From JBJKRF01 sp046704785 (GTDB lineage Bacteria > Chloroflexota > Anaerolineae > Anaerolineales > Villigracilaceae): a DNA stretch of 24,887 bases. Made by a program: the position numbers and the translations under genes. The stretch is from assembly GCA_046704785.1 (NCBI GenBank), contig JBJKRF010000159.1, forward strand, positions 1 to 24,887, written 5' to 3'. The notes under the pieces were generated by a model. It searched no databases. It was not told the origin of the DNA and saw only the letters and a program-made list of their open reading frames with translations. Shown piece after piece: positions 15,122 through 22,487 of this stretch (its first letter is position 1; every line of letters begins with the position of its first letter).

Positions 15122-15406
15122 ATGCCCGTTTTACGTATCCCCACCCCTCTGCGCACGTACACCAACGGCCAAAGTGACGTGACCGTCAACGGCGCGAACG
15201 TCGCCGAGGCTGTCAGCAACCTGACAGCGCAGTTCCCGGCGCTTAAGCCACACCTTTTCAAGGAAGACGGCGAACTACGCGCTTTCGTCAACCTGTTTAA
15301 GGGCGAGGAGAACGTCAATGACTTACAGGGGCTGCAAACCTCGTTGAACGAGGGCGACCGCCTCCTGATCATTCCCAGCATCGCCGGTGGCCGCCATGCT
15401 CCTTGA
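15122..15406 (+). CDS. cysO: Sulfur carrier protein CysO (MoaD/ThiS family, C-terminally extended)
   Basis: This is a 94-residue ubiquitin-fold sulfur carrier similar to M. tuberculosis CysO: IPTPLRTYTNGQ near the N-terminus and GDRLLIIPSIAGG near the C-terminus. The carrier's Gly-Gly must be C-terminal to be adenylated by MoeZ and converted to a thiocarboxylate, but here four residues, RHAP, follow it. The protein should therefore need trimming first. The tail is encoded in the overlap with moeZ (the stop lies inside the first codons of moeZ). The ATG at 15122 has AAGGAG about 10 nt upstream. Confidence 0.9.
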   Translation: MPVLRIPTPLRTYTNGQSDVTVNGANVAEAVSNLTAQFPALKPHLFKEDGELRAFVNLFKGEENVNDLQGLQTSLNEGDRLLIIPSIAGGRHAP

Positions 15407-16550
15407 GCTTTCGCACGAAGAGATTCTGCGTTACTCACGCCACCTGCTCATCCCCGAAGTTGGCCTGGACGGGCAGAAAAAGCTCAAGGCCTCCTCTGTG
15501 CTGGTCATCGGCACCGGCGGCCTGGGGTCGCCCGTCGCCTTGTATCTGGCCGCAGCGGGAATTGGGCGCATCGGCCTGGTGGACTACGACGTGGTGGACG
15601 CCTCCAACCTGCAGCGGCAGGTCATCCACGGCACCAGCACCGTCAACCAACTCAAAGTCGAAAGCGCGCGCACGCGCCTGCACGACCTGAATCCTGATAT
15701 CCAGGTGGACGTCTACAACGAACCGTTCACGTCCGAAAATGCCCTGGACATCGCCCGCGGCTACGACGTGCTGATCGACGGCACCGACAATTTCCCCACC
15801 CGTTACCTAACCAACGACGTGAGCGTGATGCTTGGCATCCCCAACGTCTACGGCTCGATCTTCCGCTTCGATGGGCAGGCCAGCGTCTTCTACGCCAAAG
15901 AAGGCCCGTGCTACCGCTGTCTGTTCCCCGAACCCCCGCCGCCCGGCTTAGTGCCCTCCTGCGCGGAAGGCGGCGTGTTGGGCGTGCTGCCCGGCACCAT
16001 CGGCACCATCCAGGCCACCGAAGCGTTGAAAGTGCTGCTCGGTATCGGCTCGCCGCTGATGGGCAGGCTGCTGCTCTATAACGCGCTCGATATGAGCTTC
16101 GAATATGTCAAGCTGAAGAAAAATCCTAACTGCGTCATCTGCGGCGAGCATCCCACGGTGACGGAATTGATCGACTACGAGGCCTTCTGCGGCGTACCCG
16201 GCCACGACCACGAAGAGGGCTCCGCGGGTGCCGGATGGGACATCGACGCCCCCGCGCTGGCCTCCCGTTTAAACAACGGGAATCCCCCCGCGCTGCTGGA
16301 CGTGCGCGAACCGCATGAACTGCAAATCTCTGCCCTCCCCAACGCCCGCAACATCCCGCTGGGAACGCTGGCCGCGCGCCTATCGGAACTGGACTCCGCC
16401 CAGGAGATGGTCGTCTTCTGCAAAAGCGGTGGCCGCTCGGCGCGCGCCCTGGAATTGCTGGTCAGCGCCGGATTCAAGAAAGTTAAAAACCTGAAAGGCG
16501 GCATCAACGCCTGGGCCAGAGAAGTTGACCCAGAGCTGCCGCTCTACTGA
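15396..16550 (+). CDS. moeZ: CysO adenylyltransferase/sulfurtransferase MoeZ (ThiF/MoeB + rhodanese)
   Basis: This 384-residue two-domain enzyme adenylates the C-terminal glycine of a sulfur carrier and transfers sulfur to form a thiocarboxylate. The N-terminal E1-like domain has the ATP-binding GTGGLGSP (39-46) and the ATP and Mg region LVDYDVVDASNLQRQ. Four zinc-binding cysteines are visible (Cys172, Cys175 in CYRC; Cys246, Cys249 in CVIC). Cys189 in PSCAEGG matches the conserved cysteine of MoeB. The C-terminal rhodanese domain (from about residue 295) has the active loop CKSGGRS with Cys342 to carry persulfide. It starts inside cysO. ATG at 15396 is my choice; an in-frame GTG at 15387 would add three residues, and neither has a strong ribosome site, so translational coupling is likely. 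Confidence 0.93.
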   Translation: MLLELSHEEILRYSRHLLIPEVGLDGQKKLKASSVLVIGTGGLGSPVALYLAAAGIGRIGLVDYDVVDASNLQRQVIHGTSTVNQLKVESARTRLHDLNPDIQVDVYNEPFTSENALDIARGYDVLIDGTDNFPTRYLTNDVSVMLGIPNVYGSIFRFDGQASVFYAKEGPCYRCLFPEPPPPGLVPSCAEGGVLGVLPGTIGTIQATEALKVLLGIGSPLMGRLLLYNALDMSFEYVKLKKNPNCVICGEHPTVTELIDYEAFCGVPGHDHEEGSAGAGWDIDAPALASRLNNGNPPALLDVREPHELQISALPNARNIPLGTLAARLSELDSAQEMVVFCKSGGRSARALELLVSAGFKKVKNLKGGINAWAREVDPELPLY

Positions 16551-16560
16551 GCGACGCACA

Positions 16561-16591
16561 CCGGGCGAGGTTGACCCTCGCCCGGTTTTTT
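16561..16591 (+). terminator. Terminator of the cysM-moeZ operon
   Basis: Perfect 10-bp GC-rich stem (16561-16570 with 16576-16585), 5-nt loop, followed by six T residues. It starts 11 nt after the moeZ stop and is a textbook intrinsic terminator. Confidence 0.92.
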
Positions 16592-16732
16592 ATGGGGGTA
16601 TCGATCGGATTCTTGTCCGGTATGTTAAAATTAGTCTAGCGTAGCCTTTTGATTATTGCACTTGCATCCCTGAGCGACTACACGCCATACAGAAAGCTGG
16701 CTCACAGAACGGAAGCCAGATAAGGAGGCGCA

Positions 16733-17245
16733 ATGACACAGAACAAAACACAAATCATTGCAACGCTCAAAGAAGAATTTGATCAGTGGGAAAAACTCTT
16801 GAACGGCTTGAGCGAGGCACAAATCAACACGCCGCCGGCCCCATCCGAATTCTCCGTCAAAGATGTAATGGCCCATTTGTGGGCGTGGCAACAACGTTCC
16901 ATCGCGCGCCTGGAAGCCGGCATCCAAAATAAGGAGCCTGAATTTCCCCAATGGCATCTGGGCCTCGACCTCGAGTCAGACGGCGAACCGCATCAGGTCA
17001 ACGGCTGGATTTACAAGACCAATCGAGACAGGCCCTGGCCCAACGTCTATCAAGACTGGAAAACGGGTTTTCTCCATACCATCGAGTTGGGGGAGGCGAT
17101 TCCGGAACAAGACCTGCTGGACAAAGAGAAATTTCCGTGGTTGGAGGGGTATACTCTCGCGGACATATTAACAAGTTCCTACGAACATCACCACCAGGAT
17201 CATCTGACGCCCCTGCTCCACCGGTTTCACCAACAGGGAATATGA
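16733..17245 (+). CDS. ClbS/DfsB-family four-helix-bundle protein
   Basis: This 170-residue protein resembles the ClbS/DfsB family (formerly DUF1706, related to DinB). Recognisable segments are FSVKDVMAHLWAWQQRSI, VYQDWKTGFLHTIE, and WLEGYTLADILTSSYEHHHQDHL with a histidine cluster near the C-terminus. ClbS itself protects against colibactin by opening a cyclopropane ring, but most family members have unknown substrates; this one should be regarded as a possible detoxification protein only. The ATG has an excellent AAGGAGG site 7 nt upstream. A DJ-1/PfpI gene follows after 23 nt, so the two are probably co-transcribed. Confidence 0.8.
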   Translation: MTQNKTQIIATLKEEFDQWEKLLNGLSEAQINTPPAPSEFSVKDVMAHLWAWQQRSIARLEAGIQNKEPEFPQWHLGLDLESDGEPHQVNGWIYKTNRDRPWPNVYQDWKTGFLHTIELGEAIPEQDLLDKEKFPWLEGYTLADILTSSYEHHHQDHLTPLLHRFHQQGI

Positions 17246-17268
17246 AGTCGCTATAAAAGGAGTCTAAA

Positions 17269-17799
17269 ATGCGTCTCGACCAAAAACGAATCGCAATCTT
17301 CGTTGCCGAGGGGGTTGAAGACCTGGAATTCCACGTGCCGGTTATGCGTTTGCAAGAAGAGGGCGCCGAAATTATGGCAGCAGGCCTTACCTCCCAATCC
17401 GTTCACGGCAAGAACGGATTGGTCATCACCCCCACGACGACGGTCGAGTCTCTCGACCCGCAAAATTTGTTTGCGCTGATCGTGCCGGGTGGCTGGGCCC
17501 CCGACAAGCTGCGCCGCGTCCCCGCCGTGACGAACCTGGTCCGTGAGATGGACACAGCGGGCAAGACCATCGGCATCATCTGCCACGGTGGGCTTGTCGC
17601 CATCTCGGCTGGCATTGTGCAAGGTCGCCGGGCCACGGGGTCACTTGGTATCAAGGACGATCTGATCAACGCCGGCGCTACCTGGGTCGATCTGCCCGCC
17701 TTCCGAGACGGGAATCTGGTCTGGGGCCGGGTCGTCGCAGATATTCCCGCCTTCTGCCGCGAATTGGTTGCAGCACTTATTGAAGCAGCCGGCGCTTAA
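17269..17799 (+). CDS. DJ-1/PfpI family protein
   Basis: This 176-residue protein has the flavodoxin-like DJ-1/PfpI fold. The nucleophile is Cys105 in IICHGGL, on the sharp turn typical of the family, and Glu17 in VEDLEF matches the conserved acidic residue of PfpI. The length matches bacterial PfpI/YhbO proteins. Members have been reported as proteases, glyoxalases or deglycases and are often linked to carbonyl stress; the exact activity cannot be assigned. An AAGGAG site precedes the ATG. It pairs with the ClbS-like gene and ends 31 nt from the convergent UbiA gene with no clear terminator between. Confidence 0.87.
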   Translation: MRLDQKRIAIFVAEGVEDLEFHVPVMRLQEEGAEIMAAGLTSQSVHGKNGLVITPTTTVESLDPQNLFALIVPGGWAPDKLRRVPAVTNLVREMDTAGKTIGIICHGGLVAISAGIVQGRRATGSLGIKDDLINAGATWVDLPAFRDGNLVWGRVVADIPAFCRELVAALIEAAGA

Positions 17800-17830
17800 C
17801 AGATGGAACACCCGGCTACCGCCCACTCTT

Positions 17831-18748
17831 TCAGCCAGCAACTCCGGGAAGGTAATAAAAAGCAGCAAAAATGGCAATCAGAAGGAATTGAGCCATCGGA
17901 TAATAACTGGCTCTATCAAACAACATGGCCGCCTGAAGCCTTTCTCTCGATCGATATAACTGAAAAGCCGGCTGCAAAAGCAAAAAATATCCTATCAAGA
18001 AACTGGCGAGCAAATAGGGCAAACCAAGCCGGAGGGGAGAAATCAACGGTAAAAACAAACTCGTAAGGACTGCAAATATCAGCGAGATCACAACGATCAG
18101 TCCTGCTTTTTCCAAGCCGAACAAAAGGGGAATGGTCTTGGCCTTTACACGGATATCTTCTTCCACATCGTTCCAGTCGGCTGGAATATTCTGCCCGCCC
18201 ACTTCCCAAAAAATCAACCAGGCTAACTGTAAAAGCAAAAGCTGGATGGGCGGATGCGGGGCTACAACAAAAACGGCCGCCGTTGGACCGCTGGCTTTGA
18301 CCAGGCCACTGACCAATGTCCTCAAATAAGTCACTTTGAACAGCAGGCAATAAATGATTTCAAAAACAGCAGCAGCAATAAATATAACAACGATCACTGG
18401 GTTGAGTAAATAAGAGCCTATGACGGTCAAGAAGAACCAAATTGCAAACCAGAGCCAGCCGCCCCGGTAGCTGAGTAAATTCCGCGCAAGAGGATAACGC
18501 ATATCGGAGGCCTCAACAGAATACCCCTGGTTGATCCCGCCATCTGAAAATTTTTCCCGATCGACCCAAACACCAACCAAATCATTCAAAGCATAGATGG
18601 CAGTGTACCCGGCAAATCCGGTGAACAAGGATAAGAGAATAACCTGCCATTGCGGAAACGCGCCTAACCACAATAAAGCACAAAAGGCGGGTGCAGCAAT
18701 ATCTAAAATACCATGGGTCGTTCTAGAAAGCGCAAAAAATCTTTTCAT
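17831..18748 (-). CDS. UbiA-family prenyltransferase, EboC-like
   Basis: This 305-residue polytopic membrane protein has 7-9 hydrophobic helices. The two Asp-rich motifs of UbiA transferases are recognisable: NDLVGVWVD (Asn55, Asp56, Asp63; Gly replaces the middle Asp) and DWNDVEED (Asp191, Asp194, Asp198). The segment GGQNIPADWNDVEED resembles EboC, the UbiA member of the ebo cluster. It would attach a prenyl group to a polar, perhaps cyclitol-like product of its neighbours, but the acceptor is unknown. The ATG has GGAGG about 9 nt upstream. It is separated from the cyclase gene by 227 nt containing an inverted repeat, and may be transcribed with it. Confidence 0.8.
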   Translation of the reverse strand: MKRFFALSRTTHGILDIAAPAFCALLWLGAFPQWQVILLSLFTGFAGYTAIYALNDLVGVWVDREKFSDGGINQGYSVEASDMRYPLARNLLSYRGGWLWFAIWFFLTVIGSYLLNPVIVVIFIAAAVFEIIYCLLFKVTYLRTLVSGLVKASGPTAAVFVVAPHPPIQLLLLQLAWLIFWEVGGQNIPADWNDVEEDIRVKAKTIPLLFGLEKAGLIVVISLIFAVLTSLFLPLISPLRLGLPYLLASFLIGYFLLLQPAFQLYRSRERLQAAMLFDRASYYPMAQFLLIAIFAAFYYLPGVAG

Positions 18749-18834
18749 GTGCCTAGCCTCCAGGCTAAAATTATTTTCAAATAAAACATATGATTTTTAT
18801 TCCCCCTTCTCGGTTTTCCCATTTTACCTGGAAA

Positions 18835-18930
18835 TTTCACCGCGAGATGATCACTTGAACTTGCCAAAGAATCACAAAGGCACAAGTTTTTCGGTCAAAA
18901 AGCTTCCTGCCCTTGTGCCTTCGCAGTAAA
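18835..18930. repeat. Imperfect long inverted repeat
   Basis: The core is a perfect 10-bp inverted repeat, AAGGCACAAG (18877-18886) and CTTGTGCCTT (18912-18921). The outer ends are also imperfectly complementary (TTTCACCGCGA at 18835 and TCGCAGTAAA at 18921). From memory it looks like a decayed copy of the hairpin-type intergenic repeats that begin CACCGCGAAG and end CTTCGCGGTG in many bacteria. It lies between the cyclase gene and the UbiA gene and has no T-run in the minus orientation. Confidence 0.5.
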
Positions 18931-18975
18931 GACTCTCAATTTCCGTCAATTCAGGAGAATTTGATCTTCGTACTG

Positions 18976-20124
18976 TCAGCGCTCCTGAATTCCGTCGTAG
19001 CGCATGACAAGCCCATATTTCAGTGTTTTTGTCGCTGTTTGAAGTTCATCCAGCCTTATGTCATTGACAAAAACACAATTCCCGATCCCGTCTGGCATAG
19101 GTACCCGTTGTAGTCCATTTCGGTGATGGACCCGTTCTTCCAGAGATTGCCACATCAGATACGGGTCAAGGACATCAGTGTTTAGCACAATGCCTAACCC
19201 AGAAATTAACTGGAATATCCGATCAACTTCTTCATCGGACAACAGGTTTCGCGCTTTGGCAATCAACACGGAGATAGCAATATCAAGCAATACCGCTTCG
19301 CCATGGAGCAAATAAGCTTCATGACGGGTCTCAAGACCGTAGCTGAACGTATGGCCGAAATCCACATTGCGCGCCAGGGTTTCTTCGAACAAATTAGGCT
19401 CAAGTTCCTCGAGCATACCCGTAATCGCACGATCCAGAATGGAACCGCCGACGTCGTCCTGGAAGCGAGCAGCAATCCCGTCGGCCCCATGCTGTTCCAA
19501 CAGCATGAACAATCCAAGATCTTTGATGACGGCCAATTTGATGATTTCGCAAACGCCATTTAAAACATGGCGCACCGGCAAGGTTTTTAAGAAAGCTCTA
19601 TCCAAGAAAACCTTTAGCGGCGGCTCAAATGAGCCTACACGATTCTTATGGCCATTGAAGTTAAGACCGGTTTTTACCCCCACCGACGCATCGACATAAC
19701 CCATCAGCGTTGTGGGGACCTTGATATGCGGTACACCCCGTCGATAGCTACTCGCAACAAACCCGACAACATCTGTCAACACACCGCCGCCAATAGCAAT
19801 GATTGGCTCATCCCGGCGATCGATGGGAAACGAATCGAGTTCATGCAAAATAGAGAGATAACTCTCAACGGTCTTATTGCCCTCGCCGCTGGGGAAAGAG
19901 ACGATTTTTGCATCGACCCGGTGCTCAGCAAAGTACTGCCGTATCTCCGCAGAATAATATCGTTCCACATTGCCATCGATAACGACAAATCTGCGGGTGC
20001 TTTCTACCTTACCTACCGACAGTAAAGCATTGTTTCGTGGGTTGAAAAGATCAGGAGCACTTACAATCTCATACTCGACGGGGCGCTGATACGTGACACA
20101 CCACTTACGCATTTCATTTGTCAT
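18976..20124 (-). CDS. 3-dehydroquinate-synthase-like sugar phosphate cyclase, EboD-like
   Basis: This 382-residue, NAD- and zinc-dependent enzyme belongs to the dehydroquinate synthase superfamily. Zinc ligands align as Glu193 (GVCEIIK), His258 (FGHTF) and His274 (LHGEAV), with NAD-binding GGG at 112-114. The segment GVLTDVVGFVASSYRRGVPHI-(K)VPTTL and the KNR loop are typical of sedoheptulose-7-phosphate cyclases (2-epi-5-epi-valiolone synthase group) and of EboD rather than of shikimate-pathway AroB. The product is therefore probably a C7 cyclitol, but I cannot assign the exact one. It is translationally coupled to luxS (ATGA overlap), and no strong ribosome site of its own is visible. Confidence 0.85.
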   Translation of the reverse strand: MTNEMRKWCVTYQRPVEYEIVSAPDLFNPRNNALLSVGKVESTRRFVVIDGNVERYYSAEIRQYFAEHRVDAKIVSFPSGEGNKTVESYLSILHELDSFPIDRRDEPIIAIGGGVLTDVVGFVASSYRRGVPHIKVPTTLMGYVDASVGVKTGLNFNGHKNRVGSFEPPLKVFLDRAFLKTLPVRHVLNGVCEIIKLAVIKDLGLFMLLEQHGADGIAARFQDDVGGSILDRAITGMLEELEPNLFEETLARNVDFGHTFSYGLETRHEAYLLHGEAVLLDIAISVLIAKARNLLSDEEVDRIFQLISGLGIVLNTDVLDPYLMWQSLEERVHHRNGLQRVPMPDGIGNCVFVNDIRLDELQTATKTLKYGLVMRYDGIQER

Positions 20125-20600
20125 ATTACTTGCAACCAGTTGGATTGGCTATCCAACACCCTCCTGGCAACGCCCTGGGCAAGCTCAAGACTGTGGTTCT
20201 TGTAATTTCCGCACTCCTGGATACTGGCATAGGGCACTTCTTTTGCCTCTAGCATATCGTTCAAGATATTTTCATAGACGTCACAAATTTTTTGCGCATT
20301 ACCCTGGTTCAACAGGATCAAGTAAAAACCGGTTTGGCATCCCATAATACCTACCGAGAGAAAATTCTCCGGCAGGTATTTCCGAAATCCCGCCAACAGG
20401 AAATGCTCGACAGAATGTAATTCCGTGGTGGATAAACATTCTGTGTTTGGGCGATTGATACGAAGATCAACACAATAAACAACATCGCCCTTGTCACCCT
20501 CCATAAAAGAACGCAGTTTAACATGTGGCGCCTTCAATAAACAGTGGTCAAGCTCTCCAACCGTGCTGGCATCCCAGCCAAGCTGTTCAACGTTTACCAT
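20121..20600 (-). CDS. luxS: S-ribosylhomocysteine lyase
   Basis: This 159-residue protein has all the hallmarks of LuxS, which splits S-ribosylhomocysteine into homocysteine and DPD, the precursor of AI-2. Metal ligands are His62 and His66 in HSVEH and Cys130 in QECGNY; the catalytic Cys88 lies in MGCQTGFY; Glu65 is the general base. The N-terminal ELDHCLLKAPHVKLR and VDLRINRPN segments also match. No nucleosidase (Pfs) or methyl-cycle gene is adjacent. Instead it lies between a TIM-barrel gene (61 nt upstream) and the cyclase (overlapping by 4 nt). The ATG at 20600 has AGGAG 8 nt upstream. Confidence 0.9.
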   Translation of the reverse strand: MVNVEQLGWDASTVGELDHCLLKAPHVKLRSFMEGDKGDVVYCVDLRINRPNTECLSTTELHSVEHFLLAGFRKYLPENFLSVGIMGCQTGFYLILLNQGNAQKICDVYENILNDMLEAKEVPYASIQECGNYKNHSLELAQGVARRVLDSQSNWLQVI

Positions 20601-20661
20601 AAATTACTCCTATCTTATCGAACCACAAATCGCTTAAGAAACAGCGATCTCTCCAAGTTGC

Positions 20662-21903
20662 CTACACATATTGGGATAAATGTAGATAACTGTTCGTCAG
20701 GGCTTTCTCCCACGAGGCAACATGATGGTACAACTCTACAGAACCGTACCCTGAAAAGCCATTATCGGTCAGAGCCTTGAAACTGGCGGCGAAATCGAGC
20801 GTCCCTTCCCCTGGAATTTCATGGAAGTGAACGATGCCTGTCAGTGTGTTTGCAACCATTTTTTCCACGAGAGGCTTGCCGTCCACAGCTTTCGCACTAC
20901 GCAAGTAAACGAGGACCGGCCGGGCTCTCTCCAAAACGTCAAAGCTCAACCGCGGAACAGAGATCAAATAGGTGAAAATTTCATCATCAAATGGCGTCGA
21001 GCCAGCATAGAGGCCGCTATAGTCCACATAGGCTAAAGCCGGTTCAACACCTGATTGACTCAAAATGGTCTCAAGGCGTTTTTGCTGTTCCCCAATAGGT
21101 TTTTCATCAGAGAAATAGATTGGATGTTTTTTGTCCACCAACAAATAGCTGGCAGTCTCAGGAAAGTAAATCAAGTAGCTGGCAAAATCCAGGTCGATCT
21201 TAAGATTTTCAGCATCCTTGACGATTTTTAAGTTGTAGCCCTCTTGCGCGTCAGAGACATGCAAATAACCTGCATAAGGGGCGGCCTGGGCCAGGGCAGC
21301 AATGTAGTCGCGCTCCGAGCAATACATGTGACAAATGTCCAAGTGCAATTTGAAACGTGGGGAATTGACCTCGTCAACCAGCGACATCCCCTGCTCCATC
21401 GTCTCAATGAACATGCCGGGTTCCGGTTCAATGAGCAGGGTGATATCTTCACCGTCCCGAATTTCCCGCAGGCACTCTTGAATGCTATCAACAAGCAATT
21501 CTCGCGGGTTGACCGATGGATTATTGATATGTTCCTCGCGAATAAATCCGCTCCCAAAAGTGACCAGCGAAACATCTAGCTTGCGGGCTACATGAATCCC
21601 TCGCCTGACCAGGTCGATTCGACGCTTTCTACCCGCCAAATCTGGACTCATCAGGGATGGTTCGTGCGGCCGCGACGGCATAAAAAAATGCGAGGCGGTC
21701 GCCACGCAGGCGGGTTCGACTCTGGCTGAATCCAGGCGCTTTTTGACGGTAGCAAGGTATTCGTCTGTAATCTCAAAGGGGTTGAACTGGTCACGATGAA
21801 AGGAAAGTTCGATTCCGGCATAGCCTGTTTTATCTACTTCATCAATTGCATCCAAAAAGTCCAGGTTGGTCAAGCCAAACGTACTGTAACTCAGTTTAAT
21901 CAT
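20662..21903 (-). CDS. Sugar phosphate isomerase/epimerase-like TIM barrel with insertion, EboE-like
   Basis: This 413-residue protein resembles xylose isomerase-like TIM barrels (AP endonuclease 2 superfamily). Probable metal residues are Glu159 (LIEPEPG), Asp189 and His192 (LDICHMY), His215 (HVSD), His361 (HEIPGEG) and Glu390 (SVELYHH). The normally adjacent HVSD and H-x-x-PGEG segments are separated by about 130 residues (222-355), an insertion unlike ordinary family members. The position beside EboD-like and EboC-like genes suggests EboE, but the N-terminus is more like generic isomerases, so I leave it unnamed. I chose the ATG at 21903, with GGGAG 8 nt upstream; an ATG at 21909 and one at 21945 are alternatives. 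It is the first gene of the cluster. Confidence 0.75.
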   Translation of the reverse strand: MIKLSYSTFGLTNLDFLDAIDEVDKTGYAGIELSFHRDQFNPFEITDEYLATVKKRLDSARVEPACVATASHFFMPSRPHEPSLMSPDLAGRKRRIDLVRRGIHVARKLDVSLVTFGSGFIREEHINNPSVNPRELLVDSIQECLREIRDGEDITLLIEPEPGMFIETMEQGMSLVDEVNSPRFKLHLDICHMYCSERDYIAALAQAAPYAGYLHVSDAQEGYNLKIVKDAENLKIDLDFASYLIYFPETASYLLVDKKHPIYFSDEKPIGEQQKRLETILSQSGVEPALAYVDYSGLYAGSTPFDDEIFTYLISVPRLSFDVLERARPVLVYLRSAKAVDGKPLVEKMVANTLTGIVHFHEIPGEGTLDFAASFKALTDNGFSGYGSVELYHHVASWEKALTNSYLHLSQYV

Positions 21904-22027
21904 TCCCATTGCTCCCAAATGAGGCTGGTTCGATCCGCCGCCCATCGACAGATAAACGAACTCGTCAAATCAACTTACAACGGTAAAAGAATCGCTACTT
22001 CTGTGAGGAATACCACAAAGGCAACTT

Positions 22028-22056
22028 ATTATACTCAGTAGATCGCGAAAACTTAA
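22028..22056 (-). promoter_or_regulatory. Promoter of the isomerase-luxS-cyclase cluster
   Basis: A perfect TATAAT (22033-22028) with a weak TTAAGT 17 bp upstream (22056-22051) on the minus strand. It predicts a 5' leader of about 120 nt before the isomerase-like gene. Confidence 0.45.
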
Positions 22057-22227
22057 GAGCAGTCTGCACTACGAGAAAATAGCTACGCCAGCTATCAAAA
22101 AGCCGCTTCGCGAGGCACTGATTCTATGTATTTATGAGAGCAGGGTCAAGGGTTATTCTCAGTCATTCGTAATCAACAAATATAATCGCCTTTTCAGTAA
22201 AGCGAAGAGAACTGCGAACAAGTCGGT

Positions 22228-22252
22228 AAAAAAAAAACGGATTTTCCATCCG
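22228..22252 (-). terminator. Terminator-like hairpin with T10, minus strand
   Basis: On the minus strand CGGAT-5 nt-ATCCG (22252-22238) is followed by ten T residues (22237-22228). The stem is short, but the U-tract is long. No annotated minus-strand gene lies upstream within the intergenic region, so it may end a small RNA or be fortuitous. Confidence 0.4.
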
Positions 22253-22452
22253 CGGGCATTATATAATCGCCGTGGCAGTGCAGCTGCATGAAACCTATCG
22301 ACAGCAGATGGCTCAAAGGCCGAATCATGAAGGAGCACTTCGTCCCGCCGTCCGTGACCTGGACTGAGCAATAATCCCACCTCAAAAATGCGTCTGTTTC
22401 GAGGCCACCCATCCTATGCACAAAAACAGCCACAACCGATTCTCTTTTTTAA

Positions 22453-22481
22453 TTCACAGAATCGAATTTTCGATGTAAGAT
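22453..22481 (+). promoter_or_regulatory. Promoter immediately before the DUF1684 gene
   Basis: TTCACA (22453-22458), 17-bp spacer, TAAGAT (22476-22481). The expected start site, 7 nt downstream, coincides with the ATG at 22488, implying a leaderless mRNA. No ribosome binding site is visible. Confidence 0.5.
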
Positions 22482-22487
22482 TATCTT

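Larger units (their letters stand above)
21904..22487. other. Divergent intergenic region between the luxS cluster and DUF1684 gene
   Basis: This gap of 584 nt has no convincing gene. It holds the likely minus-strand promoter of the isomerase-like gene (TATAAT at 22033-22028), a plus-strand promoter next to the DUF1684 start (22453-22481), and two copies of TATAATCGCC on the plus strand (22181 and 22262). It also holds a palindromic TGCAGCTGCA and a terminator-like A10/hairpin at 22228-22252 reading on the minus strand. Short open frames across it look like chance. Confidence 0.6.

Noticed and set aside
22159..22433. Short minus-strand open frames in the divergent intergenic region
   Set aside because: They have no ribosome site or recognisable domain, and they run across a terminator-like element.
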